Source: Hypomyces perniciosus
Taxonomy: Eukaryota > Ascomycota > Sordariomycetes > Hypocreales > Hypocreaceae
Assembly (NCBI GenBank): GCA_008477525.1
Contig: SPDT01000006.1
Location: forward strand, 2,879,501 to 2,943,500
Length of the DNA: 64,000 nucleotides
Direction: 5' to 3'
Position 1 is the first letter of the stretch. Every line of letters starts with the position of its first letter. Shown here in pieces: positions 1-11,230 of this stretch. The position numbers were made by a program, and so were the translations under genes. The notes under the pieces are model-generated. The model searched no databases. It saw only the letters and a program-made list of their open reading frames with translations, and was not told the origin of the DNA.

Positions 1-1
1 C

Positions 2-382
2 AATCACCATCATTTCCAGCCTCCCACTACATATCAAGCGTCTCCTTTACAACAGGCTCTCACGCCGCCATCTAATAACCAAGACGCGATTGAGCCTTTC
101 CCATCAGTTGAAAGCGGCGAAAGCGGAGAGAACTTCCACATGGGCTCCCGTGGACTGTCCGACTCATCGCCAACTTATGCATCACAAAACATCCAAATCT
201 ATTGTGCCGCCTGCCAGGGCGTATCCCTTCTCAGGAACTCATATGCATGTACCGAATGCATTTGTGGGCTCTGCTCAACTTGTGTTGAGGTCCTCATGTC
301 CGAGCATGGAGCTCGAAGGAAGTGTCCCCGCTGTGCCACCATCGGCGGCCGGTTCAAGCCTTTCCAGCTCGATATAAGATGA
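2..382 (+). CDS. 3' end of a Cys-rich (RING-like) protein gene
   Basis: The reading frame is open from the window edge to a TGA, so only the last 126 codons are present and the true start lies outside. The N-terminal half of the visible part is polar and Pro/Ser/Gln-rich and looks disordered. The last 60 residues carry paired cysteines (CAAC, CTEC, CGLC, CSTC, CPRC) and end GRFKPFQLDIR. This spacing suggests a C-terminal zinc-binding, RING- or zinc-ribbon-like module. I do not recognise the family with certainty, and no function is claimed beyond probable zinc binding. Confidence 0.7.
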   Translation, partial: NHHHFQPPTTYQASPLQQALTPPSNNQDAIEPFPSVESGESGENFHMGSRGLSDSSPTYASQNIQIYCAACQGVSLLRNSYACTECICGLCSTCVEVLMSEHGARRKCPRCATIGGRFKPFQLDIR

Positions 383-988
383 AGGCTCCTCTTAGAGGAC
401 TCACATTGTGTTTTTTCCTTTTTCTTCTCAACGTTCCTTTGTGGCGCCAGCTTAAATGCGGCAATCAGCAAACATCAATATTCGGCGCATCGGGAAGCAT
501 GATATACAGGCACAATTTTCCTTCGCATCGGGGCAATAGACTCCGCGACAAACCTCTGGAGGCAATTTCCAGTTCGGTCCTTTCCTTGTCCTTTCGGTTT
601 CTTTCTATATGGGGATCGGGTTATCAAGGCGTTAGTTTCGTTTGGGTAAATGGGTTATGAGGGCTATGGGTGGCGTATTGTCGGACATTTTCATGAATGC
701 CACCGACCCCAACTTGTCAGGCTTCGGTTATGACTGGCACGAACAATCAATCATTATAGGCAGGATCACTATAGGTAGGATAGTCAATGAATGCTCAAGT
801 CGTATTTATACATCCGAGAAGTCCGAAAAGGTCATGTTGTGCTCAGTCCAGTGTTGGTGAATTAATCAAGTCGTTTCTATAATCGTTATACAACGCCGAC
901 GCCCAAATCCAAACCCTTCGTTTATACACCAAATTACCTTTCGGCGTTGCATCACCCCCAGCCAAATTTCCGGAATGATTGCACGTTA
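383..988. other. Convergent intergenic spacer
   Basis: This lies between the 3' ends of the Cys-rich gene and tls1. Open stretches here are short and show no family features. It probably holds the two 3' UTRs. I see no RNA gene. Confidence 0.5.
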
Positions 989-2197
989 TTACTTTCCCTT
1001 CTTATCCTTCTCCTGCTGCAACAGGATATCCCTAACGGCAGCCCTCACGTTGCGACTACCGCCCAGCTTGGGGCCTTTGAGCACGTCGCCCGTCTGCTGC
1101 CGCTGCTGTTGTTGCTGTACAGGGCGCTTCTTCTTGCGCCGGAGTGCTTGCTCATCCAGATACTGCTGGCGGAACTGCTCCGCGAGCCGGTCATCCGCGG
1201 AGGGGTCGCCACCAGGGGCGGAGGCGGTGGGTGTTTCGGAGGAGGATGGGACGTCGTACACGTCGACTGTGATTGAGGCGCGTGGGTTAGCAGCTTAGAA
1301 TTAGCTTGGGAAGGGGACAGGGCGTCTCACGTCGGTTTTCATGGAGGAATTGCTCGACTAGGTTGTCTCGCGCAATGTCATCGCTATTGCGACGATTGCG
1401 ATGGCGGCGCGGAGGCTTGTTTGACTTTTCCATGCGGCGGCGCTTGTTCTCGTGGTTTTTGTCAAGGATGTCGGATGGGATATCGACTTCGACGAGTTTG
1501 CCTTGCTTTGTGGGCTGATCGCGCAATGAATCCTTTCCTGATGGGCCTGGCGTAGCAGCAGCAGCAGTGGTGCTGTTGGTGTCTGTCGCATCCGCAGGGG
1601 GGTTTGTGGAAGTGCCTGATGGGCCATTGCGACTAGCCAGGCGGGATTCTATGTATGCATTCCTTGAATGATTAGTCGAAGCTCCAAGGCGCAACGGCGC
1701 GCAGGGTGAGCTGGAGGGTGCCGGGGGACGTACATGTGCCTATCGTCGACGTGGGTGAGAAGCCCAGTCTGGTGCATGAAGCGACTCGTGATGCCGCCCA
1801 CGACGCCATCTCTCTCCGGCCCTGCTGCCACCGCCCCATCTGCCTCCCGCAGGATCAGAGCCTGGTGTTGCTCTCCGTCGTCGTTGTCGCCTGAGCGGCC
1901 TTCGGAGCGGAAGCCGAAACCCACGCCTCGAAACCGACCTGCCCGGCGGGAATTGCGCAAGCGTAGCGCGGCTGCTACAGCATTATCAGCGTCGCTGGTC
2001 TCGCCGTCAGGGTTCTCTGCGGCTGCGCTCGCGATTCCGCGGTCGAGGTCGACGACATCTGGCGGGCTGGACGCGCGCGGGATAACGCCGGAAGAGCTGT
2101 CGTCGTCTTCTGTCGCAGATCGCTGGCGGTAGGCCTTGCGCTTTTTGCTGGCGCGAAAGCGAATGGGGTCTGATGCGGGCTGTTGTTCTGTTTCCAT
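989..2197 (-). CDS. tls1: Tls1/C9orf78 family splicing-associated protein
   Basis: Three exons, 2197-1734, 1662-1331 and 1266-989, give 357 residues. Introns of 71 and 64 bp have GTACGT/CAAG and GTGAGA/ACAG borders. The first junction restores HVDDRHMNAYIESRLA, the hallmark of the family of human C9orf78 (hepatocellular carcinoma-associated antigen 59) and fission yeast Tls1. Family knowledge: Tls1 binds the spliceosomal helicase Brr2 and affects splicing of telomere-protection transcripts. The N-terminus is acidic and Ser-rich, the middle carries a basic KNHENKRRRMEKSNKPPRR stretch, and the C-terminus has a poly-Gln run and a Lys-rich tail. It is divergent from the acylphosphatase gene, 172 bp away, and next to PRP16, another spliceosome gene. 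The family call is fairly sure; the telomere role here is inference. Confidence 0.85.
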
Positions 2198-2369
2198 GGC
2201 AGATCACTGGGTGTTTTGTTGTTGTGGTGATGTGCCCAGCTTGGATCGATCTCGCAGGCGCGGGTGTGACTTCATAGTGTAAATCCCGAGGATTAGCCGA
2301 TATCCCACCTCACCTTCGGCTCTGGCATCATTTGTAGCGACTATACTTGACAAATAATAGAGTTGCAAA
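2198..2369. promoter_or_regulatory. Shared divergent promoter of tls1 and acylphosphatase
   Basis: Only 172 bp separate the two opposing start codons, so both promoters and 5' UTRs must lie here or overlap. No clear TATA box stands out. Confidence 0.55.
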
Positions 2370-2847
2370 ATGGCAAAACGTGTAAGGATTCTCCCTTTAG
2401 ATTCGCAATATCGCATCTCTGAGAATTTTATAGATTTACTTTGTTGTCCACGGGACAGTGCAAGGTAAGTGCAAATTCGATCCAGCTTTGTCATCTTTGT
2501 TGACATCCTATCTCAGGTGTTGGCTTCCGGTATGTCCCATTAGCAGATACTCCTCCCCCTTATTAAAACATTGCAGGTACTTTACACGGAAGAGAGCTCA
2601 GGCGTATGGCATCACCGGATGGTGTCGAAACACAGTAGACGATACTGTAAGAAATCAGTCCTAGGATTGCTGACAGGAACATACTCATCATACACAGGTT
2701 GAGGGCGAGGCGCAAGGTGATGAGGAAATTATCCAGAAATTCTTCAAGGACATCGACGAGGGCCCATCTCATGCTGAAGTCACCAAAGTCACAAAGGAAG
2801 ATAGAGATCTGGTAAAAGGAGAGGGACCTTTTGAAGTCAGACGCTAA
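2370..2847 (+). CDS. Acylphosphatase (five exons, with micro-exons)
   Basis: Exons 2370-2381, 2434-2464, 2517-2529, 2577-2646 and 2698-2847 join to 91 residues, the usual acylphosphatase length. The spliced product starts MAKRIYFVVHGTVQGVGFRY and then FTRKRAQAYGITGWCRNT. This is the family signature, with the phosphate-binding loop HGTVQGVGFR, whose Arg is catalytic, and the GxxGWCRN segment with the catalytic Asn. The enzyme hydrolyses acylphosphates in the cytosol or mitochondria; no targeting sequence is seen. Exon 1 is 12 nt and exon 3 is 13 nt, and the catalytic loop is built from exons 2, 3 and 4. All four introns are 47-52 bp with GT-AG ends. No single reading frame shows the gene, so automated prediction could miss it. 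Confidence 0.9.
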
Positions 2848-2961
2848 ATCATCATCCATGATATATATATATATATGCCCCTAAACCCAAACAATTTGCC
2901 GCGAATGCCCATAGATATCTTTGTACATTTCCTGTCGTGATACTGTCATCTGTGTAATCGC

Positions 2962-5886
2962 CTAGAACCCCCTCCCGCGTCTCTTGATGACCGGTTTCTT
3001 CACTGCGCCTTGTGTGATAAACTTCTTTTCATCTGACACTGTTTTCTTCTTGACTGTTCGTTCCTCCTCTGCTTGCTTGCGCTCCTCTTCGCGACGCTTG
3101 TCGTCTGCCATCTTCGCCTCGATCTCCATCTTGCGATTAAACTCAGTCTCCGTGATACGCTTTTCTCGTATTGAGTATCCCTTCTCTTTGATGGAGTAAA
3201 ACACACCTCCGAGGTCCGCCAACCAATGAGGATCGACCGCCGTTACTGTTGAGACGTAGACTTTGGACGTGAGGATGAGCTCATGATATACCACATAGTC
3301 TGGTGGGTGACCGGCATATAGCGAACTCGTGGGATGTAACTGGACAGCTAGGTTTGTCCGCAGGTTGATATACTCGCCAGAGCCTTTGTACTTGGCAGCC
3401 TGGTGGTAATACCCCGAGCAGATACACTTGCGGATAACGTCCCAGTCTGTACCGCAGCTGATGAGCTGCATCTTCTGCATTCGCACGATATCCATGAGCT
3501 GCTCTCTGATCTCCCTGGCGCGCCTTAAGGATTTGGCATGAAGGAAATGCTTGATGCACCATCCATCGGAGTGGCCATTGGCCTTCCAAGCCGAGTACAC
3601 TTGAAGATATGTAAGGTGATCGGATTCTGAAACCCAAAATTTTTCTCGCTGAGCATCGGCTTCATCTTGTCGTTCTTTGGGTCGGTAAAACACGTTAGGG
3701 ACTGACAACATCGACACAATGGTAATCATTTCTTCACTGCACCCATATTCCTCCGCAGTGATCAACAGCTTGGCCAAACTGGGGTCCATGGGGAAAGCAC
3801 TCATTTTCCGCCCGAGATCTGTTAGCTCTCCAAGGTTGTCTAGAGCGCCTAGAGCCCAGAGATCAAACATGGAAGTGGTGATTGTGTCTTGTGGAGGTGG
3901 ATCCATAAAGTCAAAGTCCAAAAGATCCTTAACCCCTAGGGACTTGAGCATCAGGACGGTGTTGGACAGATTTGTGCGCTGAATTTCTGGGATGGTCTGC
4001 ATGTAGAGCTCCTCCTTGAAGGCCTTGTCAGTGTATAGTCGGAAAGCTTTTCCTGGTCCAGTTCGGCCGGCACGACCTGAGCGTTGGCCTGTATTGGCTT
4101 GAGAGATTGGAGTGATTTGAAGAGTGTCCATACCCATCTTTGGGTTGTACACCTTCATCTTCGAGTAACCGGCATCCACAACATACTTGATACCGTCAAC
4201 AGTCAAACTTGTCTCTGCAATGTTGGTAGCAACGATGACCTTGCGAACTCCTGGGGCTGCTCTATCGAAGATCTTGGCTTGGAGATCTGCTGGCATTTGA
4301 CTGTAAATCGGTAGAATGCTCAACTTTGGTGCGTCATTGAGGGCATCAAGCCGTTTCTGAACCAACTCGCAGGTAATCTCAATGTCTTCTTGGCCCGTCA
4401 TGAAGACAAGAATATCGCCAGCGTCCATAGACACATGAATTGCCAACACCTGCTGGACAGCTTGGTCCACGTAGTCCTCAACCGGAGATCGATGAAACAT
4501 TACGTCGACTGGGAAGGTTCTTCCAGGAATAGTAAACTCGGGAGCACCACCAAAAAAGTCGGAGAATTTCTTCGCATTCATCGTCGCAGATGTGACGATG
4601 AGTTTCAGGTCGCGCCTCCTCTGCAGGATCTTCTTGAACAGCCCCATCAGAATATCTGTGTTCAAGGCCCGTTCGTGTGCTTCGTCCATGATGATACACG
4701 AATACCCATCCAAGTCAGGTTCGTTGAGTGACTCTCGTAGAAGAATTCCGTCAGTCATGTATTTAATGGTCGTTTCCTTGCTGGTGCAGTCCTCGAATCG
4801 AATCGCGTAGCCCACCGTGCTCCCGAGTTTAACTTCCATCTCCTCAGCAACTCGCTTTGCGACACTCATTGCAGCCACTCGTCTAGGCTGCGTGCACGCA
4901 ATCCTGCCCGTCTTCCCATAGCCATCCTCGTAGAGAAATTGTGTTAATTGAGTCGTTTTGCCCGAACCAGTCTCACCAATAACGATGACGACCTGATTCT
5001 CCCTAATCACACGAAGGAGGTCTTCGCGAACAGCAAATGCAGGCAGATACTCTCGCTGCTCCCGCAGTGTCTTGCTCTTGCTAAAGTCGCTGGCTCCTTC
5101 TGATTTCTTTAGGTGCTCGCTGAACTTATTCCCCTTGTGCTCGCCTTTCGCAAATTCTTCCTCGGCAGCCAGTGGGATTGCAGAGTCACCATCCTCGTCC
5201 CTTGCTCCCATAATATTTCCAAGAGTAGTTCCCGTTATGCTGGTGGCCTCCTGTGCCTGCTTCTGCCGCTCTCTCTGTTGGCGGGCCTCTTTCACCACCC
5301 TGCTACCTTTCCTACTGAAGACGGCCATGTCGCTCTGGTAGTCCCTTACAGCCGGTACAGGCTCGAGCTGTTTGGTGAAAATCGTCCGTCCATCCAGGAA
5401 TGGCGGTCGCAAGTCATGAACGAGCAGATGGATCCGCGTTGCCTCTTCATCAAAAAAGTCGGACGCCATATCCCTCCGGTGAGCGACGCCTGATACCACC
5501 ATTCGGTTCGCCTCCCAAGCATCGTTTTCTCTTTTCCTCTGCTCTTGTCTGGCGTCATATCGACTAGTCATCTTCTCAAGCTTGGCTGTTTCTTGTTGTT
5601 GGTTCTCCCATGCTGAAAGCTCGTAAGAGGCGAAAGGGTTATGAGTATCGTCGCCAAAAGCATGTCCGCCATATTCGTCGCCTCCATACCAATCACGATC
5701 TAACACCAGAGAGTCTTCTTCGGTCGGTTGTGGCTGGTCGGGCTCCCGAGGAGGTGTTGGCGCATACTGTGACTGCGCGCGTGGTGTTGAGCTTCGAGAT
5801 CCATCGTGGAACCTACTTCGTGGTCGAGAGAATTCGAATTTTCTCCGTTTTGAGTTGAACCCATCGTAATCTCTGTCTTCTCCCAT
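2962..5886 (-). CDS. PRP16: Pre-mRNA-splicing DEAH-box ATPase Prp16 (DHX38)
   Basis: A single uninterrupted exon encodes 974 residues. Helicase motifs in order are GETGSGKT near 303, TQPRR, DEAH near 400, SAT near 432, TNIAETSLT, and [12 protein letters not shown] near 599. Winged-helix, ratchet and OB-fold regions follow, and the tail is basic. The N-terminal extension separates Prp16/DHX38 from Prp2, Prp22 and Prp43: it has [22 protein letters not shown], then [20 protein letters not shown] and TTLGNIMGA, all typical of DHX38. Prp16 remodels the spliceosome after the first transesterification step, in the nucleus. Its start is 267 bp from the PWP1 start on the other strand. Family call is very secure. 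Confidence 0.95.
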   Translation of the reverse strand: MGEDRDYDGFNSKRRKFEFSRPRSRFHDGSRSSTPRAQSQYAPTPPREPDQPQPTEEDSLVLDRDWYGGDEYGGHAFGDDTHNPFASYELSAWENQQQETAKLEKMTSRYDARQEQRKRENDAWEANRMVVSGVAHRRDMASDFFDEEATRIHLLVHDLRPPFLDGRTIFTKQLEPVPAVRDYQSDMAVFSRKGSRVVKEARQQRERQKQAQEATSITGTTLGNIMGARDEDGDSAIPLAAEEEFAKGEHKGNKFSEHLKKSEGASDFSKSKTLREQREYLPAFAVREDLLRVIRENQVVIVIGETGSGKTTQLTQFLYEDGYGKTGRIACTQPRRVAAMSVAKRVAEEMEVKLGSTVGYAIRFEDCTSKETTIKYMTDGILLRESLNEPDLDGYSCIIMDEAHERALNTDILMGLFKKILQRRRDLKLIVTSATMNAKKFSDFFGGAPEFTIPGRTFPVDVMFHRSPVEDYVDQAVQQVLAIHVSMDAGDILVFMTGQEDIEITCELVQKRLDALNDAPKLSILPIYSQMPADLQAKIFDRAAPGVRKVIVATNIAETSLTVDGIKYVVDAGYSKMKVYNPKMGMDTLQITPISQANTGQRSGRAGRTGPGKAFRLYTDKAFKEELYMQTIPEIQRTNLSNTVLMLKSLGVKDLLDFDFMDPPPQDTITTSMFDLWALGALDNLGELTDLGRKMSAFPMDPSLAKLLITAEEYGCSEEMITIVSMLSVPNVFYRPKERQDEADAQREKFWVSESDHLTYLQVYSAWKANGHSDGWCIKHFLHAKSLRRAREIREQLMDIVRMQKMQLISCGTDWDVIRKCICSGYYHQAAKYKGSGEYINLRTNLAVQLHPTSSLYAGHPPDYVVYHELILTSKVYVSTVTAVDPHWLADLGGVFYSIKEKGYSIREKRITETEFNRKMEIEAKMADDKRREEERKQAEEERTVKKKTVSDEKKFITQGAVKKPVIKRRGRGF

Positions 5887-6153
5887 TTCCCAGTCTGCAG
5901 CGTCTCAGAGGACGCGGTAGCAAGGCGGTAATGTAAAGTGTTGATACGCGACTGATGAGAGGTCGCAAAAGCCATGGCGCGAGGATTTCCCGACCCATGT
6001 ACTCCGTACGGACTACGGAGTACGAAGTACATACTACATCCATATCTCTTATCGATAAACCCCACTATAGAATTTTTTGGGTAAAATATTTGGAACAAGT
6101 TGGAGAAAGGAAAACGCATAAAAGAAAAATCAAAGATACCCCAGACATTTACA
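5887..6153. promoter_or_regulatory. Divergent PRP16/PWP1 promoter with motif cluster
   Basis: This 267-bp gap between opposing start codons holds a dense cluster of the short repeat at 5999-6034: TACTCCGTACGGACTACGG followed by AGTACGAAGTACATAC. The motif recurs in many spacers of the window. Whether it is regulatory is unknown. Confidence 0.5.
5999..6034. repeat. TACGGAGTA/TACGAAGTA motif cluster
   Basis: Overlapping inverted and direct copies of the near-palindromic 9-mer TACGGAGTA and its TACGAAGTA variant, inside the PRP16/PWP1 divergent promoter. Confidence 0.7.
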
Positions 6154-7834
6154 ATGTCTATGATAACTGCTGCGCAATGGGTGCCGCGAGGATTCGCGGC
6201 ACCGTTCCCTTCAAAATACCAGTTGGATGAGTCCGAATTCGACAGGATAGCGGAATTGGCCAGACTTCAGCTCGACGATGCTGAGGATGACCTGAAGGAA
6301 GCTCAAGAAAATGGAGAGGAGGCAGAGGAGGAAAATGAAGACAAGGACGAGGCGATGGACACAAAGGAGGGAAAATCGGAACCTACGGCAAAGTGTGTTT
6401 ACCAAAGTTTTAAGTCATGCGCTGAATTTTCCACTGACAGACTCGAGCAGATTCGATGACGATGATCTAAAAGAGTACAACCTGGACAACTATGATGACG
6501 AGGATGATGGGCCAGTTGGCAATGGACAAGGCATGAGCATGTTTGGAAACATCAAATCTCTGGCATATTACGAGTCGAACAAAGAAGATCCTTATATCAC
6601 CTTGCAGGGTGAGGATGAGGAGGACGAGGATCGAGAAGACCTCCAGGTTTTGGCTACCGATAACCTCATCCTGGCCGCAAAGGTTGAAGATGAGTTGGCC
6701 CACCTGGAGGTATACGTTTACGAAGACGAGGGCGACAATCTCTATGTGCACCACGACATTATGTTACCGGCAATCCCGCTGTGTGTCGAGTGGCTAGATG
6801 TTCCCGTCAACAACACAGGAACAGCCAAGGACGCAAGAGGCAATTTCGTTGCTATTGGTACAATGGACCCGGATATTGAGATCTGGGATCTCGACACCAT
6901 CGACTGCATGTACCCAAACGCTATTCTCGGCCAAGGCGCAAACACGGATGGGGAGAAGAAGACGAAGAAGAAGAAGAAGAAGGCAAAGGCAAATGATGAG
7001 TACCATGTTGATGCAGTCCTCTCTCTTGCAGCCAACCGCCAGCATCGAAATCTTATGGCCTCGGCGTCAGCTGATAAGACGATCAAGCTGTGGGATCTCA
7101 ACACGACCAAGTGCGCCAAGTCATACTCCTACCACACAGACAAGGTCTGCTCTCTGGCCTGGCACTCGACCGAACCGACGGTGCTACTGAGCGGAAGCTA
7201 TGACCGGACAGTTGTGGCGGCGGACATGAGAGCACCAGATGCCAAGGCACCACGGTGGGGTGTCGAGAGCGATGTTGAGAATATTCGATGGGATCCCCAC
7301 GACCCGAACTTCTTCTACGTCTCGACTGAGAATGGAGTTATCCACTATCACGATATCCGGAATGCCCCCTCAAACCCCACAGCAACCAAGTCGGTTTGGA
7401 CCCTGCAGGCTCACGATGAGTCCGTGTCATCGTTTGACATCAACCCCGTGATTCCAGGGTTCATCGCTACCGGATCAACAGACAAGACGGTCAAGCTTTG
7501 GAACATCCAGCCCACAGGTCCCTCCATGGTCGTGTCACGTAATCTGGATGTGGGCAAGGTGTTCGCAACGAACTTTGCCCCCGACCTGGAGGTGGCTTTC
7601 CGACTGGCCGTTGCAGGCAGCTCAGGCAGCATGCACGTCTGGGACACTAGCACGAATGCTGCTGTCCGGAAAGCCTTTGCTCAGCGTGTTCCTGCGCCAA
7701 AGGGCGATGTAGAAGACAGACTGGTTGTGGTGGATGATGATGACAGCAGCAGCTCAAGCGATGAGGGTGAAGAGGAAGATGGCGAGAATGAAGACGGATC
7801 ACAGGAGGATGGAGATTCTATGGATGAGGATTGA
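6154..7834 (+). CDS. PWP1: Periodic tryptophan protein 1 (WD40, ribosome biogenesis)
   Basis: Exons 6154-6392 and 6451-7834 give 540 residues. The acceptor GAGCAG is chosen because the upstream CAG (GACAG) leads to an in-frame stop; splicing gives AKFDDDDLKEYNLDNYDDED. Family signatures are the N-terminal ITAAQWVPRG, the acidic linker, the DPYITLQGEDEEDEDREDLQ segment, and NLYVHHDIMLPAIPLCVEWL. WD40 repeats follow from about residue 170 to 460 (IEIWDLD, IKLWDLNTTKCAKSY, VKLWNIQPTG, MHVWDT). A Lys-rich insertion lies between two repeats and the C-terminus is very acidic and Ser-rich. Family knowledge: a nucleolar factor of 60S subunit assembly, also linked to rDNA chromatin. The start is the first ATG of MSMITAAQW, with A at -3. 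Confidence 0.93.
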
Positions 7835-10800
7835 GCGAGTTCTATGTAGCCTGTGTTAATGCCTTGGGAAAGTGGCGTTGATTTTTGCGTAAAGACGAAG
7901 ATGACACTTTTCTCAGAGTCTTGAAACATGGCCATTTACATACATACATAGATGGATCCTTTTTGGCGTTCAAAATTGTAACTACACAAGGGGATGTAGA
8001 TGTAACAAGGCCCTGGGCAAGTTCTCTGCAGGGGCTGGGAAAGGAATGCCTCAAAATACGAATGGCTTTTCTCTTTCAGATATGTGAGGCAGTGATAAGC
8101 CGCGGCGAAAGCCGTGCATTCAAAGAAGGCATTACGGAGCTCGTAAGTTGTTTTGAAATTGTGGAGCTGTGAAGATTATGACGGTTGAAGCCGAAGCCGC
8201 GTCTGATCTCAGGAAATTTTTTGAGATTCGGATGAGACGGGGAGATGTGGTTTCGTACCCGCTTCGCGGAGTATTGTTTGATCCCGTTGTTATAATTAGC
8301 ACATCTGAGTAGTCTAGTTTGATGTCCCTGCGAACAAGTCGTCGTACGAAGTACTACTCCATAGTATTGAGTTTTTGCTTGCACCATCGTTGAAGAGGTT
8401 CGAGTCAAGTAGTTTACAGTGTGGCAAAGATTGTATATAGACATACGAGTACTGGTGGATTGGTGGATAATATAGGCACTTCGTATTGACGAGAAAATTC
8501 TTACATGCTTCTCCGACGGTGGAGTTGTTGATCAGAACTCCGGCATCCCAATGGATAAGAGTTTGCATGTGAAGTGGTTCTTCCGAATAGTGTTATGCAA
8601 CAAGGTATCACCTAATACTGCATACTCGTACTTCTTACGTCTCCTGCGTGGGAGAGGGATGGCCGTGCGCAGCTTTACTCGTATGATACCTTTGGGTCTC
8701 AGCCCTAGTGATATTGTCTTGCTGCTGGTAATATCTAGTAAAACACCGTCCTGTGCAGTGCATATGCTGTGCGTGATGCTTTGCTTCTGAAGTCTGAGAA
8801 CGCATTGTGTGATGCCTGCTGGGAACACTCGCTCGCTCGCTTGCTGTGGCGAAGCTGGGGGGGGGACACCTACTAGGGCCCCGGGACGGTTCAGGGGGCA
8901 CTTGCGCAGGCACGGAGACACTACAAGGAAGCCTGAAACAGGGCCTCTTTGAGCTGGGAGCAGCGCGATCCAATCAGTGGACGCAGTCGACCCAGTGTTT
9001 CCAGTGATCGATGTGCGATGGTGGTCGGATTGGTCTGATGCTCGTTTGCTGTAACAGTGCCCTGGTCAAGCAGCTGGCAGGGCGAAGTCACAAGTAAGTG
9101 GATTGAAATTGAAAACGGACAATGGTTCGTCGATCGAGGGCCGCAGGCATGCATTTCAGACGCAGGTACGAGAGCACAGGAAGAAGCAAAGAAGCATCCA
9201 ATTGTAAAAAGAAACATAACATACCTAACACGATGCGAGATTTTGCGTCGTGTACGAAGTACGGAGTACGGAGTACGAATACTAATACTAATACATGGTT
9301 GGGTGTGCCGTGTCCGACGGATATGCCGCCAACGAAGAAGAAACGAATAGCAGACACATTGAGTCTAGCTTTGGCACATGGCTTTCCAATTGGGAAAAAA
9401 GGCTGGCGGTTCAGAGCACCTAAGGTACCTAGGTAGGCGGTGTTAGTCGCAAACCTGAGCGCCACTGCCAGCTCCTCTCCTCCTAGCAATCTCCATATTA
9501 TTGCCAATTATCATACCTCATCATCAGTTGCTGTCTGTCTTCATCATTCTGACCTTGCAGAAAGTGACTCTCCAGCCGGGCGCTCTTTATTGGTCTGCTG
9601 ACTGTCTGACAGGACTGTGCGTGCTGAAGTAGTCAGCAGAATCCCAACATGTCTCACATTCTCCAGAGCCCGAAACTGGGCGGAGACTGCATCATTGGCT
9701 TCTCTTCCAAGGCCCTTTCAGGGCGTGTCTGCTTCTTCACCCCCACCAGAAGCGGCAAGGACCAGGGACCATGACTCTTGATGGCGCCAACCAAACGGAG
9801 GCGAGCGAGGAGGATGCCAGATGGTGGTCCGTGACACTGGCAAGTCTGGCCCCAAGGCCCAGTCGCTCAGTTGTGCCGACGGACAAGGGTCAGATTCGAT
9901 GTTGGGGGGTCTGGATGTTCGGAGTTGAGCTTGACATTTCAGGCTGTTGGTCCATCCATATCACTTGTTTCTTCCCCCCAATTCGCGTGCGCGGCCTGGT
10001 GTTTCGCTCTTCTCCGTCGCCTTCGACATTTTGCTTTTCGTCGCTGAATAGGCTGTACTGCGTGAGCTTCGGCCTCATTTATTACTACTTCGCTTCTCTG
10101 CCGTTGAACGCGCGCCTGTCTCTCCCTCTCGAGTAGTATACGCCTTTCGCGCCGCTCTCTCCCTTATCTCCGTTCTGCTTTGCTGTGCGAGCTCGCTTGG
10201 ACCCGATAAGAATCAACCAAATCGATCAATCGCCTTGGATCACACAGGCCCAAGGCCCTTTGCGTACAAGACAGAAAACTTTTGTTGTCGCAACCATAAA
10301 CGTTGACCGTTTACAACGAGTTTTTGTTTGCTGTCTCTCTCTCCTTTCGACAAGCGAGCGCCATACTATACTCTCTCTTGGCACAAGGAAAAAAAAACAA
10401 CAAGTTCGTCGGTGTCTCAAACAGGACAGGCGATAAGCAGGACTGGACTCCGCTCTACTCGAACACACGTGCGACGCTATCATCCATCGCACAGGTCAAA
10501 CAGATATCACAAAGCCGCAACACGCGTGGAAAAAGCGTCACTAGGAAAAATTACCGCCGAGACTATAAGCCAAGCCTAGGCGAGGAATTGGGTCACAAAG
10601 GATTCTATCACACGCCAAAATCGCACCGGCGGCATCTCGCCCAGTCACAGCGCACAGAAAATCACCTGGCGTGAACAACTGCTCTCTCTCTCTCTCTCAC
10701 CGGTATTTTGTTACTGCTCATTGGGCCCCTCATTTTTTGCCGGTTTTCCTCGGACTTCCAATCTCTTATACATATATTGCTCTCATTTATTTGCTCTCTA

Positions 10801-11230
10801 TTTCATCATCATTTTGTTCCTCTTTATACCCCAATTCTCTCGGCCATTCTCTCTGCTGCCCGCAGTCACCTTCCTACTTGAGGTTGGATGCAACATTTGG
10901 CTCTCTGCTCCACCACGCAAACACTCACAGAATCACGCACACACCTTTGTAACGTTCCTGTCTTCGTCATCAGCCTCAACCACTCAACGTCGCTGCTGCA
11001 CCTAGGCGTCACTAAGGGTCACACGGCTTCACTGCCAACTGCCAACTGCCAAATCGGGTCGCGGCCTTCATCGCCTATCACTTTGTGTTGAGAATTGCTT
11101 TTAAGTGCATGAAACGCAAGCAAACAACTTTCTAGATCCGTGTGCAAATCCGGGGCATTGCCTCTCCAGTGCTTTTCTCTCCAACACATTTAACCACCAC
11201 CACCATATCAGCGTCTCTTCAACCGCTATC
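7835..11230. other. Long gene-poor spacer with motif cluster and pyrimidine-rich leader
   Basis: No convincing coding region is visible on either strand over 3.4 kb. A motif cluster sits at 9252-9292, with alternating TACGAAGTACGGAGTACG and a CTAATA repeat. There is a G9 run near 8850. From about 9990 to 11200 the plus strand is strongly C/T-rich (CTCTCT runs near 10684-10699), as often seen for core promoters and leaders of well expressed fungal genes. This part is likely the promoter and long 5' UTR of the gene starting at 11231. A 40-codon frame at 9649-9771 has no recognisable features. Confidence 0.45.
9252..9292. repeat. TACGAAGTA/TACGGAGTA motif cluster
   Basis: Four adjacent copies of the near-palindromic motif followed by AATACTAATACTAATAC, in a non-coding spacer. 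Confidence 0.65.

Noticed and set aside
9649..9771. 40-codon ORF starting MSHILQSPKLGG
   Set aside because: Too short, no conservation evidence available, and it lies in a promoter-like region.
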